Shown: in pieces, positions 1 through 11,747 of the stretch
Position numbering within the stretch: position 1 is the first letter of the stretch
Layout of the letters: every line of letters starts with the position of its first letter
Origin: Fremontodendron californicum
Lineage: Eukaryota; Streptophyta; Magnoliopsida; Malvales; Malvaceae
Direction: 5' to 3'
Assembly: GCA_030761205.1 (NCBI GenBank)
Contig: JAULJL010000033.1
Coordinates: 3,063,501 to 3,127,500, forward strand
Length of the DNA stretch: 64,000 bases
Notes under the pieces: generated by a model
Told to the model about the DNA's origin: nothing
Database searches by the model: none
The model's input: the letters and a program-made list of their open reading frames with translations, nothing else
Translations under genes and position numbers: made by a program

Positions 1-1660
1 GCTTCAACCAGATCTTTCTCAATTTTCGGTTTCACCAAGGTCATTTCAATCTCTGGTTTCGCCCAAATCTTGCTCAATTTTCGGTTTCACCCAGGTCATT
101 CCAAACTCTGGTTTCATCCAGATTTTCCTCAACTTTCTGGTTTCACCCAGGTCATTTCAATTTTTGGCTTCATCCAAATCTTCCTCAATTTTCTAGTTTC
201 ACCCAAGTCATTTGAATCTCTGGTTTCATCCAGATCTTCTTCAATTTTTGGTTTCACCCAGGTCATTTCAATCTCTGGTTTTATCCAGATTTTCCACAAC
301 TTTCTGGTTTCACCCAAGTCATTTCAATTTTTGGCTTCAATCAGATCTTCCTCAATTTTCTAGTTTCACCCAGGTCATTTCAATCTTTGGCTTCATCCAA
401 ATCTTCCACAATTTTTGGTTTCACCTGGGTCAGTTCAATCTCTGGCTTTATCCAGATCTTTCTCAATTTTCGGTTTCACCCAGGTCATTTCAAACTTTGG
501 TTTCATCCAGATTTTCCTCAACTTTCTGGTTTCACCCAGGTCATTTCAATTTTTGGCTTCATCCAGATCTTCCTCAATTTTCTAGTTTCACCCAAGTCAT
601 TTGAATCTCTGGTTTCATCCAGATCTTCCTCAATTTTTGGTTTCACCCAGGTCATCTCAATCTCTGGTTTTATCCAGATCTTCCACAACTTTCTGGTTTC
701 ACCCAAGTCATTTCAATTTTTGGCTTCATTCAGATCTTCCTCAATTTTCTAGTTTCACCCAGTTCATTTCAATCTTGGGCTTCATCCAGATCTTCCTCGA
801 TTTTTGGTTTCACTTGGGTCAGTTCAATCTCTGGCTTTATCCAGATCTTTCTCAATTTTCGGTTTCACCGATGTCATTTCAATATTTGTTTTCATCCAGA
901 TCTTCTTCAACTTTTTGGTTTCACCCAGGTCGTTTCAATCTCTGGCTTCATCCAAATTTTTCTCAATTTTCGGTTTCACCAAGGCCATTTCAATCTCTGG
1001 TTTCATCCAGATTTTTCTCAACTTTCTTGTTTCACCCAAGTCATTTCAATCTCTAGCTTCATCCAGATCTTCCTCAATTTTCTAGTTTCACCCAAGTCAT
1101 TTGAATCTCTGGTTTCATCCAGATCTTCCTCAATTTTTGGTTTCACCCAGGTCATCTCAATCTCTGGTTTTATCCAGATCTTCCACAACTTTCTGGTTTC
1201 ACCCAAGTCATTTCAATTTTTGGCTTCATTCAGATCTTCCTCAATTTTCTAGTTTCACCCAGTTCATTTCAATCTTGGGCTTCATCCAGATCTTCCTCAA
1301 TTTTTGGTTTCACTTGGGTCAGTTCAATCTCTGGCTTTATCCAGATCTTTCTCAATTTTCGGTTTCACCGAGGTCATTTCAATATTTGTTTTCATCCAGA
1401 TCTTCCTCAACTTTTTGGTTTCACCCAGGTCGTTTCAATCTCTGGCTTCATCCAAAATTTTCTCAATTTTCGGTTTCACCAAGGCCATTTCAATCTCTGG
1501 TTTCATCCAGATTTTTCTCAACTTTCTTGTTTCACCCAAGTCATTTCAATCTCTAGCTTCATCCAGATCTTCCTCAATTTTTTATTTCACCCAGGTCATT
1601 TCAATCTCTGGTTTCATCCAGATTTTCCTCAACTCTCTAGTTTCGCCCAAGTCATCACCA
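1..1660. repeat. 56-bp minisatellite with higher-order structure
   Basis: Head-to-tail array of units of about 56 bp (some 55), each built on a core like TTTCACCCAGGTCATTTCAA followed by a CTGG/TTGG TTTCATCCAGATCTTCCTCAA-type half. Matching blocks recur at offsets of about 389 bp (129 to 518) and exactly 500 bp (518 to 1018; 601 to 1101), which is seven and nine units, so there is a second, higher-order period. The plus strand is strongly pyrimidine-rich. Open frames of 60-151 codons on both strands come from low stop density in the repeat and are not taken as genes. By position upstream of a polypurine tract and giant LTR (31769-31782, once element A is removed), this is the 3' UTR array of a Tat/Ogre-like element; such arrays are known in that lineage. 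Confidence 0.9.
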
Positions 1661-2174
1661 TGAAAATTATCTATGGTTTCACTTAGATAACTTTTTGACT
1701 TCTGGTTTCGTCCAAGTCATCACCCTAAAAATTATCTATGGTTTCACTTAGATAACTTTTTGACTTCTAGTTTCGCCCAAGTCATCAGCATGAAAATTAT
1801 CTTGGTTTCGGCTAAATAACTTTTCGACTTCTGATTTCGCCCAAGTCATCACCATGAAAATTATCTATGGTTTCGCCTAGATAACTTTTCGACTTCTGGT
1901 TTTGCCCAAGTCATCACCATGAAAATTATCTATGGTTTTGCCTAAATAACTTTTCGACTTCTGGTTTCGCCCACTTCATCACCATGAGAATTATCTATGG
2001 TTTCACCTATATAACTTTTCGACTTCTGGTTTCGCCTAAGTCATCACCATGAAAATTATCTATGGTTTCGCCTAGATAATTTTTTGATATCTGGTTTCGC
2101 CGAAGTCATCACCATTAGAATTATCTACGGTTTCACCTAGATAACTTTTCAACTTCTGGTTTCGCCCAAGTTAT
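1641..2174. repeat. 65-bp tandem repeat
   Basis: Units begin with TTTCGCCCAAGTCATCACCA at 1641, 1706, 1771, 1835, 1900, 1965, 2030, 2095 and 2160. The period is 65 bp with one 64 bp unit, giving eight full copies and a partial ninth. The unit shares its TTTC-CCCAAGTCAT start with the preceding 56 bp array, so the two arrays look like successive expansions of one ancestral segment. Confidence 0.92.
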
Positions 2175-2384
2175 CACTTTGCAAATCGAACTCATTTTCT
2201 TAAGACGGGTCCAGCGTTGACTAGTCAAGGAACTTAATTTAAGGACAAAATATTATATTTACATTTTTTAATCATTAAAAAAAATGAAATGAAAAATGAA
2301 AATGAGAAAACAAAACAAAACAAAACAAAAAATTGAAAAGGATGAAAAAATGAAAACTCTCTTTCCTTTTCTTCATATGTGATT
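2175..2384. other. AT-rich 3' UTR remnant and TGATT target site
   Basis: No gene here. The stretch holds a short sequence close to the 66 bp repeat unit of the related element at 48040-48890 (AAATCGAACTCATTTTCT), then an A-rich run with (AAAAC)n. It ends in TGATT (2380-2384), which is repeated at 31704-31708 on the far side of element A. Confidence 0.7.
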
Positions 2385-3099
2385 TGATACGGGAGTGTCT
2401 ACATTCATCGGAGCAAGCCATGAAACCCATGCAAGTCTTGGTTCAATGCAATTACAGATTCTGACTTTGGTGTATTGAATGCAGCAATCACAACATATAG
2501 GTCAACTTGGGAGACTAATCTGTATTGATTCTGAAGGAGTTAAGAGGCAAGCCATATATGGATAGAAATATATTAATGTCTAGTTTCTAGAACATTTGAC
2601 TTTTTGAGTATTGAAATCTGTAGAGAAAGTTATGGCAAGATCACTACATAAGGGTCAGGAGATAGATTTGCTGGAATTTCGGGATTGAAATTCCTACTTT
2701 CCTTATTTAGTTGATTTTTCTTGTTTGCTTTCAGATTTCCTCAGGCTTGGAGGGTTGTTCCAGCCATTAGTATTTAAATTGGCTTAAAACTATGTATTAG
2801 GTAGATTGGATTGAACAAAAGTTTAAGTTCTCTTTGAGACTACCCAAATCCTGTATCTCTTTGGTGGATTTCCTTTGAGTGGTGGGTTTATTCTTTGTTT
2901 CTATATCCTTGAATAGCATCATTAGGGTGGTGAATTTCTATATCCTCTTTGATCCATTCTTGGTGGTGAACCTTTGTTTCCTTTACCAAATCTTCCAATT
3001 TGGGTGGTGATTTTTGTATCCCATTGGACGTTTCTTACTATTAGTTTATTAAACTTTATTTTTCTGTTGAAACTTGTTAATCCACTTGTTCTAGCATCA
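2385..3099 (+). repeat. Element A 5' LTR
   Basis: 715 bp, starting TGATACGGGAG and ending CATCA. It aligns along its whole length with 30971-31703 and 34135-34867 (733 bp each). The 18-bp length difference and numerous substitutions show A is older than C. Start and end are fixed by the TGATT duplication on each side. Confidence 0.88.
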
Positions 3100-3102
3100 G
3101 AT

Positions 3103-3114
3103 TGGTATAAGAGC
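3103..3114 (+). other. Element A primer-binding site (tRNA-iMet)
   Basis: TGGTATAAGAGC, three bases after the LTR end. It matches the plant initiator-methionine tRNA site TGGTATCAGAGC at 11 of 12 positions. Confidence 0.85.
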
Positions 3115-3117
3115 CCA

Positions 3118-4300
3118 AGGTTCATCACGGCTGCTAGGCATCATCGTGCTCAAAATGTTGAGAAAGAGGTAGCCGCTCAAGTGGATGGATGAGATGATGC
3201 CATGGATGATCTTAGACAACAAATTTAGCAACTGCAACAGCGTTTGAGGGCTTATGAAAGACGTGAGCCAGAAGATGATTTGCAAGGCGATAATGAAGAG
3301 GGTGATAACCCTTTCCACCATGCACACAATCATGCTTCTGATTATAGCACACCTCCATATCCACGGGAGTTAAGAAACTATGGCTGGAGGCACCGTGATG
3401 ATAAAGATGGTTACAATCACTTCAACCCGAAAGTAGATGTTCCTGAGTTTGAGGGAAAGATGCAACCAGATGAGTTCCTTGATTGGTTGCACAGGGGTGG
3501 AGCGTATTTTCGAATACCATGAGGCACCAGAGCATCGTAAGGTAAAGTTGTTGGCTATTAAACTTAGAAAACATGCTTCTTTTTGGTGGAAAATCTTAAA
3601 AGACAATGGCACAGAGAAGAGAGAAGCAAGATTGTGACTTGGGAAAAGATGAGGAGGGAACTAAGGATGAAATACCTATAGGACAACTATATACAAGATA
3701 TTTTTCTGAAGCTCCACAATCTGAAACAATGGGATCTCTCTATAGAAGAATACACTGCAGAGTTCGATAGTCTCTTGTTAAAGGGTGAACTAGTGGAACC
3801 AAAAAAGCAGTCCATTGCATGCTACCGTAGAGGGTTGAAATTTGAGATTGCTAATGTGGTGCAGTTGCACCCTTATTGGTCCTTGAATAATGTGTGTAAA
3901 TTGGCCCCATAAGGTGGAGAAGCAATAAAAGGAAGTTCGTGGCAGTGGCTCAAAGTTTGGGACACGGGATAGATTTGTTAGGGGAAATAGCTCCAAACCG
4001 AATGCAACAGCCAAGCCATCTCCTAAGGTGCAACCTAAGAATGATGGGGCTGGAGTTAGCAAGCAGCAGCCTAATTCATCAAATTCCAGTTCCTGAAAAT
4101 ACTTCAAATGCCATGGTTTTGGACATATTGCATCTGAATGTCCGAAAGGTAGGATGGTTAACTTGGTGGAAAAAGACATAGGAGATGTCAAAAAACAAGG
4201 ATATGATGATTATCAAGAGCAAGATGATGAAAATAAGGTAACCTATGCTGATAATGGTTTATCTATTGTTGTTCAACGTAATCTGAGTGTTACATGTGAA
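3118..4300 (+). pseudogene. Element A gag (broken)
   Basis: Capsid-type gag reading frame in pieces. A candidate ATG lies at 3202, followed by a Gln/Arg-rich coiled stretch, then the capsid portion (VPEFEGKMQPDEFLDWLH near 3440-3490, ending about 3900). In-frame stops occur near 3190 and 3228 and frameshifts near 3490 and 3630. A nucleocapsid zinc knuckle lies around 4108-4142 as KCHGFGHIASEC, but the first Cys of CX2CX4HX4C is Tyr. The family role is to form the virus-like particle and bind the genomic RNA. The copy cannot make a full protein. Confidence 0.8.
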
Positions 4301-7178
4301 GGGGAGGATTGATTGAGAAATAATGTTTTCCATACCCGGTGCACTTCTCATGGAAAGGTGTGTGTGTTGATTATTGATAGTGGCAACTTTGAAAATGTGG
4401 TGTCTAATGAGATGGTGCAAAAACTTAAGCCTCAAGACAGTCCCTCATCCTAATCCTTACCAACTTTGTTGGCTCCAAAAGGGTAATGAGATCAAGGTGA
4501 GTAGGCGCCGCCTAGTACCATTTTCTATTGGAAAAAATTACAAAGATGAAGTGTGGTGTGATATAACTCCAATGGATGCATGTCATTTACTTCTTGGGCG
4601 ACCTTGGCATTGTGATAGGATTGTTTTGTATGATGGATACAAGCATACATATTCTTTTGTAACAAATGGCTGTAAAATTATTTTGGCTCCGACTAAACCT
4701 ATGGATATTCCCAAACCTTCCAAAGGAGAGGGAAATGTGTTATTAACCAAAACTAATTGCAGAAAGGAGTTAGACATGGGAGGTGAAATGTATGCACTTG
4801 TTATGGTGGAGGAGAATGAAGCTGAACATGAACCGTCTAATATTATGAAGTCTATCCTTGAAGAATTTTGTGATGTGGTGCCGGAGGAGATACCACCAGG
4901 CCTTCCTCCTTTGAAAGACATCTAACATTGCATTGACTTCGTACTAGGAGCTGTTTTACCAACAATGCAGCTTATAGAATGCGTCCCAAGAAGCATGCTG
5001 AGTTACAAAGACAGGTTAAAGAATTGCTGACAAAGGGCATGATAAGAGAAAGTACGAGCCCTTGTATTGTCCCTGCTCTCTTGGTACCAAAGAAGGATAG
5101 ATCATGGCGCATGTGTGTAGATAGTAGGGCGGTGAATAAAATAACCGTTGATTACCGTTTTTCTATTTCGCGACTAGATGACCTCCTTGATCAGCTCCAT
5201 AGTGCTACAATTTTTTCTAAGATTGATCTTAGGAGTGGTTACCACCAGATTAGAACGAGACCAGGTGATGAGTGGAAGACAACATTCAAAACAAGGGATG
5301 GTTTGTATAAGTGGATGGTTATGCCATTTGGTCTATCCAATGCCCCTAGTACCTTCATGCGGTTCATGAACCATATCATTAAACCTTACAATGGTAAATC
5401 TGTTGTTGTTTATTTTGATGACATACTTGTGTATAGCAGAACTAAGGAGGAGCATTTAAGTCATCTCAAATAGATTTTTAGCATGTTGAGGGACACAAAC
5501 TCTAGGCCAATTTGAAGAAGTGCAAGTTCTTTACCAACAACCATATCTTCTTAGGCTATGTTGTGTTTGGAGAAGGAATTGAGATGGATCCTAGCAAGGT
5601 GGAAGCAATACTGAATTGGCGTACACCAACCTCAATCCATGACATCAGAAGCTTCAATGGATTAGCTTCCTTCTATCGACGGTTCATAAAAGGGTTCAGC
5701 TCTATTGTGGCCCCAATCACTGAATGTTTGAAAGGCAAATCTTTTAAATGGACCAATGAAGCTCAAACCAATTTTGAACTCATCAAAAGAAGGTAGTCGA
5801 GGCTCCCATTCTTTCTCTTCCAGATTTCAATAAAGTATTTGAAGTTGAATGTGAAGCTTCTATCTTGGGTATTAGTGCTATACTAAATCAAGAGGGTAAG
5901 CCTATTACCTTTTTTAGTGAGAAACTAAATGATTCCTATAGAAAGTATTCAACTTATGACAATGAGTTCTATGCCATCTATCGAGCATTGATTCATTGGA
6001 GTCAATATTTCTTGCTAAGCCTTTTGTGTTGTATTCTAACCATGAAGCATTGAAGTTCATTAATAGCCAACACAAGCTTAACCGAAGGCATGCAACTTGG
6101 GTGGAGTTCCTTCAAGCATACAACTTCACTATCAAACACAAGTCAGGTGTTCAAAATGTGGTCGCTGATGCTTTAAGCAGGAAGTACTCTTTGTTGTCCA
6201 TGATGCATGTAAAGGTTGTGGGGTTTGAGGTTGTAAATGAGCTATATGAGGGAGATCCTGATCTTGGACAAATTTGGAAGGCATGCAGAACAGGTTCATT
6301 TCATCAGTTTCTGTTACATGATGGATTTCTTTTTAAATCTAATTGCTTGTATGTTCCTCAATGTTCTCTTAGACAGGCCATTGTAAGTGAAGCACATGGT
6401 GGTATATTGGGTGGTCACTTTGGTAGAGATAAGACACTTGCCCTGGTACAAGAAAACTTCTATTGGCCTAAGATGGGGAGAGATGTCATGAGACATGTTG
6501 AAAGATGTAGCATTTGTCATTTGGCCAAAAGTAAAGGTCAAAACTCTGATCTTTATACTCCATTTCCAGTACCTTGTGCACCATGGGAAGATGTTAGTCT
6601 TGACTTTGTTTTGGGCCTATCTAGGACTCAACGCAACAAAGACTCTATTTTGGTGGTTGTGGACAGATTCTTAAAAATGGCTCAATTTGTTCCTTGTAAC
6701 AAAACTATAGATGCTTCTCATGTTGGGAATTTATATTTTAGGGAAATTCTGAAATTGCATGGCATTCCCAAGACTATGGTTTCTGACTGAGACTCTAAGT
6801 TCTTAAGTCACTTTTGGCGCACCCTTTGGAGAAAGCTTGGTACTAGTCATAATTTCAGTTCTTCTCATCATCCTCAAACCGGTGGACAAACTGAACTTAT
6901 CAATAGGAGCTTGGGAAATCTTCTTAGGAGCTATGTGGGAAAGAACATTAGGCAGTGGGATTTGATCCTTCCTTAGATTGAATTCGCCTACAATCATTCT
7001 ACAAGTCAAACAACGGGACACAGCCCCTTTAAAGTAGTGTATAGCCATAATCCTATTGGCTCGTTGGTTTAAGTTCCTCATCCAACCAGCACAAAATTCA
7101 GTGGAGATGCTGAAGAAAGGGCTAAGAACATTAAGAAGTTGCATGAATAAGTCCAAGACCAAATTTCAAAGAGAAAGG
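4300..7178 (+). pseudogene. Element A pol: protease, RT, RNase H, integrase (broken, 5' part)
   Basis: Domains in order: aspartic protease with D-S-G at 4376-4384; reverse transcriptase at about 4925-5480 with VPKKDRSWRMCVDSRAVNK and the catalytic YFDD at 5411-5422; RNase H from 5512 to about 6190, ending in VVADALSR; integrase with an H-H-C-C zinc module at 6391-6535 and the core Asp in LDFVLGL near 6600. The second core Asp is in MVSD, just before a TGA at 6788-6790 where the family has Arg. The Glu lies in the GGQTELINRSLGN stretch near 6890. Stops interrupt RT/RH (5471) and integrase (6788, 6974, 7069, 7147), with frameshifts near 5500, 5795 and 6000. The reading frame is cut at 7178 by element B and resumes at 30676. 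Confidence 0.88.
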
Positions 7179-8183
7179 TGTATAAGGAGAAAATTTGTAA
7201 CCAATTACAAATAGCCACATGTCAATTGGAATTTCTTTAATTAAGAAATTTTGAATTAAATTATACATTACCATGTGAAATTGATAATATCATATCATAA
7301 TTAATTATTTTATAATTAATTAAATTTGTACACATGGCTTAACCAATCAAATTGCAAGGATTCATGGGTCAGCCAATCAAATTTCACCCATGTATCATAA
7401 TTACTTTACCTCTAATTAAATTAAATTAATTAAGAGATAAATAATAAAGTTTTATCTCTAATTAAATTAAATTAATTAAGAGATAAATAATAAAGTTTTA
7501 TCTCTAATTAAATTAAATTAATTAAGAGATAAATAATGAAATTTTATCTCTAATTAAATTTAATTAATTAAGGGATAAATAATAATGTTTTATCTCTAAT
7601 TAAATTAAATTAATTAAGAGATAAATAAGAAGATATTATCTCTAATTAAATTAAATTAATTAAGAGATAAATAAGGAAGACAAGTTCTTTTAGAACTCTC
7701 TTTTAAAAAGAGACCTCCCCTTAACACAAATTCACAATTCAGAAGCCTAAAGAGAAGAAGAAGATTTTGAAGATCCAAATCCTCTCCAAAATCTCAAGAA
7801 GAATTTTTTGAAGGAATTGAAGAAATTGAAGATATTCTGAAGAACGCTGTGCATGTTCTTAAGAAAGCTGCTCTTTGATCTTGTTTCATCAAAAGAAAGA
7901 AGATCAATCCCGTTTTTAAGATCAAGTCTAGAAGACCCTCAAAGCGGATCTCAAGATTTCTCAAAAAGTTGCTCTCCGATCTCGTTCCATAGAAAGAAAG
8001 GAGGTCAAACCCGTAGAAGACCCTTGAAGCGGATCTCATCAGAATCTTGTTGAAGAAAAGAATCAAAGGATTTCTTTATTTTAAGAACTTTTAGAGATTG
8101 TAACCTCAAAGTTTGATTCATAAAATTCTTATTTGACTGCAAATTTTCCTTGTCATATTTTTGACACGAAATTTGTGTGTACA
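7179..8183 (+). repeat. Element B 5' LTR (TATA region deleted)
   Basis: 1005 bp, starting TGTATAAGGAG and ending GTGTACA. Compared with the 1092 bp 3' LTR it lacks about 20 bp around 7705, including the CTATAAATAG found at 30171-30180 and 33335-33344. It also lacks about 17 bp near 8013. It therefore seems to have lost its core promoter. Confidence 0.9.
7410..7685. repeat. 46-bp x 6 hairpin-forming array inside LTR B
   Basis: Six units of exactly 46 bp beginning CTCTAATTAAATTAAATTAA at 7410, 7456, 7502, 7548, 7594 and 7640. Within each unit GAGATAAA and TTTATCTC form an inverted repeat, and AATTAAATTAAATTAATT is near self-complementary. The array can therefore fold as a row of hairpins. The same array is in the other LTR copies (about 29815-30095 and 33025-33290). 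Confidence 0.9.
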
Positions 8184-8188
8184 AATTT

Positions 8189-8206
8189 TGGCACGCCCGG
8201 TGGGAC
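8189..8206 (+). other. Element B primer-binding site
   Basis: TGGCACGCCCGGTGGGAC starts six bases after the LTR end. It has the TGG start expected for complementarity to a tRNA CCA end. The tRNA species is not assigned here. Confidence 0.75.
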
Positions 8207-8256
8207 AATCTCTGCCTTTCATCTCTTTTCTTCAAAACTCAAGTTATCAAGTTGCA

Positions 8257-10461
8257 ATGGCTCCCAAGAAGAACCTTGCTAACAAACCAACTCTCAAGCC
8301 TGCTCGAGCTAATCCTGCAGTCTACCCCACTTCATTATCAAGCGTTGATATCTCCGCTCATCCTTATGGCACTAGGAGGAAGACCAAAGCTCTTGCTGAA
8401 TTGTATGAGCAAACTTTTTCGGTGCTCAATCAAAACCCTCTCTATGACACTTCTTCTCCAATTCAAGACTTAGAAGAAGTTTCCGCTGGACAAGTTGATT
8501 CTCCTCGAGGATCAAGTGCAAGTCGCCAGTTAACATACAAAGAACAAGATAGCTACTCAAGCAACAGCCCTATTCCGTCATCTGCTCCAAAATCAAATTC
8601 TAGAGTAATGGCTGTCATGACAACTGGCACCACGTCATTGGAAGAACAAGTTGCACTTCTGGCAAAATCTGTTGAAATTCATTCAGCAAGCATCAAAGAG
8701 AAGGATAACCAGATCGCTTCGATGATGGACAAGATCGCCGGTCTCACTGGAAGAAGGAACGAAGCTTCAAACCAAAATTGGCAATCAATCTTTCAAGATG
8801 ATGGTGAGAACTCTGGCAAGGAAGTTGCTAAGGATTCTGAAGAAAAGATCAATGAACTCGACACTACCAGTCAGATCAAGGATCTTATCAAGGAGGCTAT
8901 CAAAGTTCAAGTTGAAAGCATCACTCAACCTTTATATACATATGCAAAGCCATATTCTCAAAGGATCGATCGTCTGAGGATGCCTGGGAACTATCAACCC
9001 CCAAAGTTTCAGCAGTTCGATGGAAAAGGAAATCCACGCCAACATGTTGCACATTTCGTGGAAACTTGCAATAATGCTGGAACCTATGGAGATCTCATGG
9101 TGAAGCAGTTCGTTCGCTCCTTAAAAAGCAACGCATTTGATTGGTATACTGATCTTAAGCCTGGGACGATTGACAGCTAGGAACAACTTGAGTGCGAATT
9201 CCTTAATCGATTCTACAGCACTCGCCGCATAGTCAACATGATCGAACTCACAAGCTCACGTCAATGGAAAGATGAGCCAGTCATTGATTACATCCACAGA
9301 TGGAGGAATCTGAGCCTTAACTGCAAAGAAAGACTATCTGAGTCTTCTACCCTTGACATGTGCATCCAAGGCATGAATTGGGGCTTGCGTTACATTCTTC
9401 AAGGCATCAAGCCTAAGACCTTTGAAGAATTAGCCACTCGTGCTCATGATATGGAGTTGAGTATGACAGCTGCTGGAAATCAAGAACCTCCGGTGCAAGA
9501 GCCAAAGAAAGGTGAGGAAAAACAAGATACTCGCAAAGGGGGCAAAACCTTTATCAACAAGGGAGAAAGCAAACAGTCCATGGCCGTGACTACCAAGCCT
9601 TTTAAGATATCACCCAAGTCAAAACAATCTCAAGTGACGAAATCTTCTCCTATCCAAGACAAAGGTAAAGGCAAGATCACTTTGAAGGAGAGGCAAGAAA
9701 AGAAGTATCCTTTTCCTGATTCTGATGTTTCAAGCATTCTTGAAGAACTTTTAAAGACTAAGCTGATTCAGTTACCATAAATGAAGCGACTTGAAGAAGC
9801 TGATAAAGTAGAAGACCCCAATTATTGTAAGTACCATCGCTTGATTAGCCATCCTCTATAGAAATGCTTTATTTTGAAGGATAAAATCATGCGACTCTAT
9901 GAAAAGGGGAAAATCGAGTTTGAAGAAGAAACGGTGTCGTCAAATTTGGCATCAGTCAATATGGTTTCTCAATCAAATTTGCTGGATAGAACCATAAAAT
10001 TTGGCTCTTTTGATCCTATCATACTGGCTCCAAATACAAGTACGATGGTGGATCTTCAGGGAAGTGGGGGCAACTATTTGCTTCAAAGACAAAATCAAGA
10101 TTACGATGGTTGTACTCTAGTCACACGTCGAAAAAGCAAAAAGAAGAATCTTCCAAAACTTGTGAAAGTGCTTACAAGAGCTAAGATGATCAAACAACCA
10201 TCTAAATCTCCAAAGCCCAATGTGCCTCAAGAAACAAAAATGCCATCTCAGGGTAAAAATTCAGTAGGGAGAAAGTCAAGGAGTCCAATCACTTTAAACG
10301 AATTCATGCCAATTCAGCTTAGAGATGAAGATTTGGTTTTCATGACTTGTTACCATAACGGTGGCAATGAAGATAATGAAAACAACATTGACTCAGTAGC
10401 ATTTGAAGTTGATGATCATTCTTGTGCTACGAAAATTAACTTTCTGATGAAGATCTGTTGA
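8257..10461 (+). pseudogene. Element B gag (three in-frame stops)
   Basis: One reading frame from ATG 8257 (MAPKKNLANK...) stays open to about 10450 except for three stops: TAG 9178 where the family has Trp, TAA 9778, and TAG 9859. The first 230 residues are low-complexity and basic. The retrotransposon gag/capsid domain spans about 8980-9480 (PPKFQQFDGKGNPRQHVAHF, then a conserved helix-rich core). A Cys/His stretch, CKYHRLISHP plus KC, lies near 9825-9870. The gag protein would package element RNA; this copy could only do so with suppressed or repaired stops. Confidence 0.85.
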
Positions 10462-11747
10462 TGGGGTCAACCCCTCATAATCGGCCGTTGTTCATCGTAG
10501 GATATACTCGGGAACAGAAGATCAATAGAATATTGATCGATGATAGTTCTGCTGTCAACATACTCCCGTTGATGACAATGAAGGAATTGGGAGTTCCTTT
10601 GGATGAATTGATGCAAAGCCGCTTGATGATCCAAGGATTCAACCAAGGGGGACAAAGAGCTCTTGGAAAACTTAGACTTCAACTTTTCATTGGAGATATG
10701 GAGTCAAGTCCACTTTTCCATGTGATCGATGCCAAAACGACATATAACATGTTGTTAGGACGACCGTGGATACATCAAAATGGTGTAGTCTCCTCAACTC
10801 TGCACCAATGTCTCAAGTATTGCAGAAATGGTCAAGTCAAGACGATCCTTGCAGACGCTAAGCCATTTACTATAGCAGAAGCACATTTCGCAGATGCAAA
10901 GTTTTATTTAAAAGATACATTTATCGAAGAAGTAATGCCCAACCCGATGCAACAATTAAAGCAAAAGGGAAAGAATTTGGCTTCCTCCACAGTTGGAGAA
11001 GATGAAATTGCTCAAGGTTTAAAGGATTTGACTCTTCCCCTCACTAACTTGGAAGAATCAAGAGGCCTTATACCTCCATTGAAAGGATTTGTTAGGCCAG
11101 TAGAAGAACCTCTTTGTGAACATCAGGATCTTCCTACTCATCGAGCCAAAGATTTTGATCCTAATGCTTATAGGTTGCTTGTCAAAGCTGGATATAAACA
11201 AGAGGATGTTGCAAAATTGGCTCACGAGACAAAAGAGTCTAACAAAGAAAAGCCGCAAAGTTCATTCAAGATCCGACAGGTCTGGCAAAAGAAAATTGAT
11301 CTCATCGAAACTTCTAGAGAGGGGCTTAGATATTCTCCATTAAAATTGAAGATTCATAAACAAACTTCGAGGTACATAAATGTGGAGGAAGTTCTCGAGG
11401 AGCAAGAAGATGCAGTGAAGCCACCAGGACTTTCAGTATTTGATCGCTTGGGAGCACGCTCAATACGATGTTCAGTGTTTGATCGTTTGAGCATTCAATC
11501 ATCACGAAGGTCAATTTTTGAACGAATGAGAGAAAAATGCAGTGAAGTTTCTGTAAGTAAACCAATTTCCATTCGGTCAAGGCTTGTAAGTCTGTACTCA
11601 AAAGAAGTTAACTATGGCAGAAAAAGAAAAATTTCCACTTTAAAGGAATCAAGAGATTTTCACAACAAAATTCCTTCTCGAATGAAAAGGCAAAGCGAAT
11701 GGAAGGTAACTACTGGTGAAGTTTTAAAGGCTAGAAAGAAAAAATAG
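10458..11747 (+). pseudogene. Element B protease region and linker
   Basis: 429-codon open stretch joined to gag by a one-base frame change near 10450. The retropepsin active-site region reads ILIDDSSAVNILP with the Asp at about 10539; most family members have DGGS here, so the glycines are replaced. LLGRPW at about 10755 is the conserved C-terminal flap/helix motif. Then follows an acidic/basic linker up to the RT. An additional frame change at about 11745 leads into the RT frame. Confidence 0.8.

Noticed and set aside
387..1663. Protein-coding genes in the 56-bp array
   Set aside because: Open frames exist on both strands and in overlapping frames, follow the repeat period and have no recognisable domain.
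1..2174. CRISPR-like array
   Set aside because: The units are contiguous tandem repeats without unique spacers, in a plant retrotransposon UTR.
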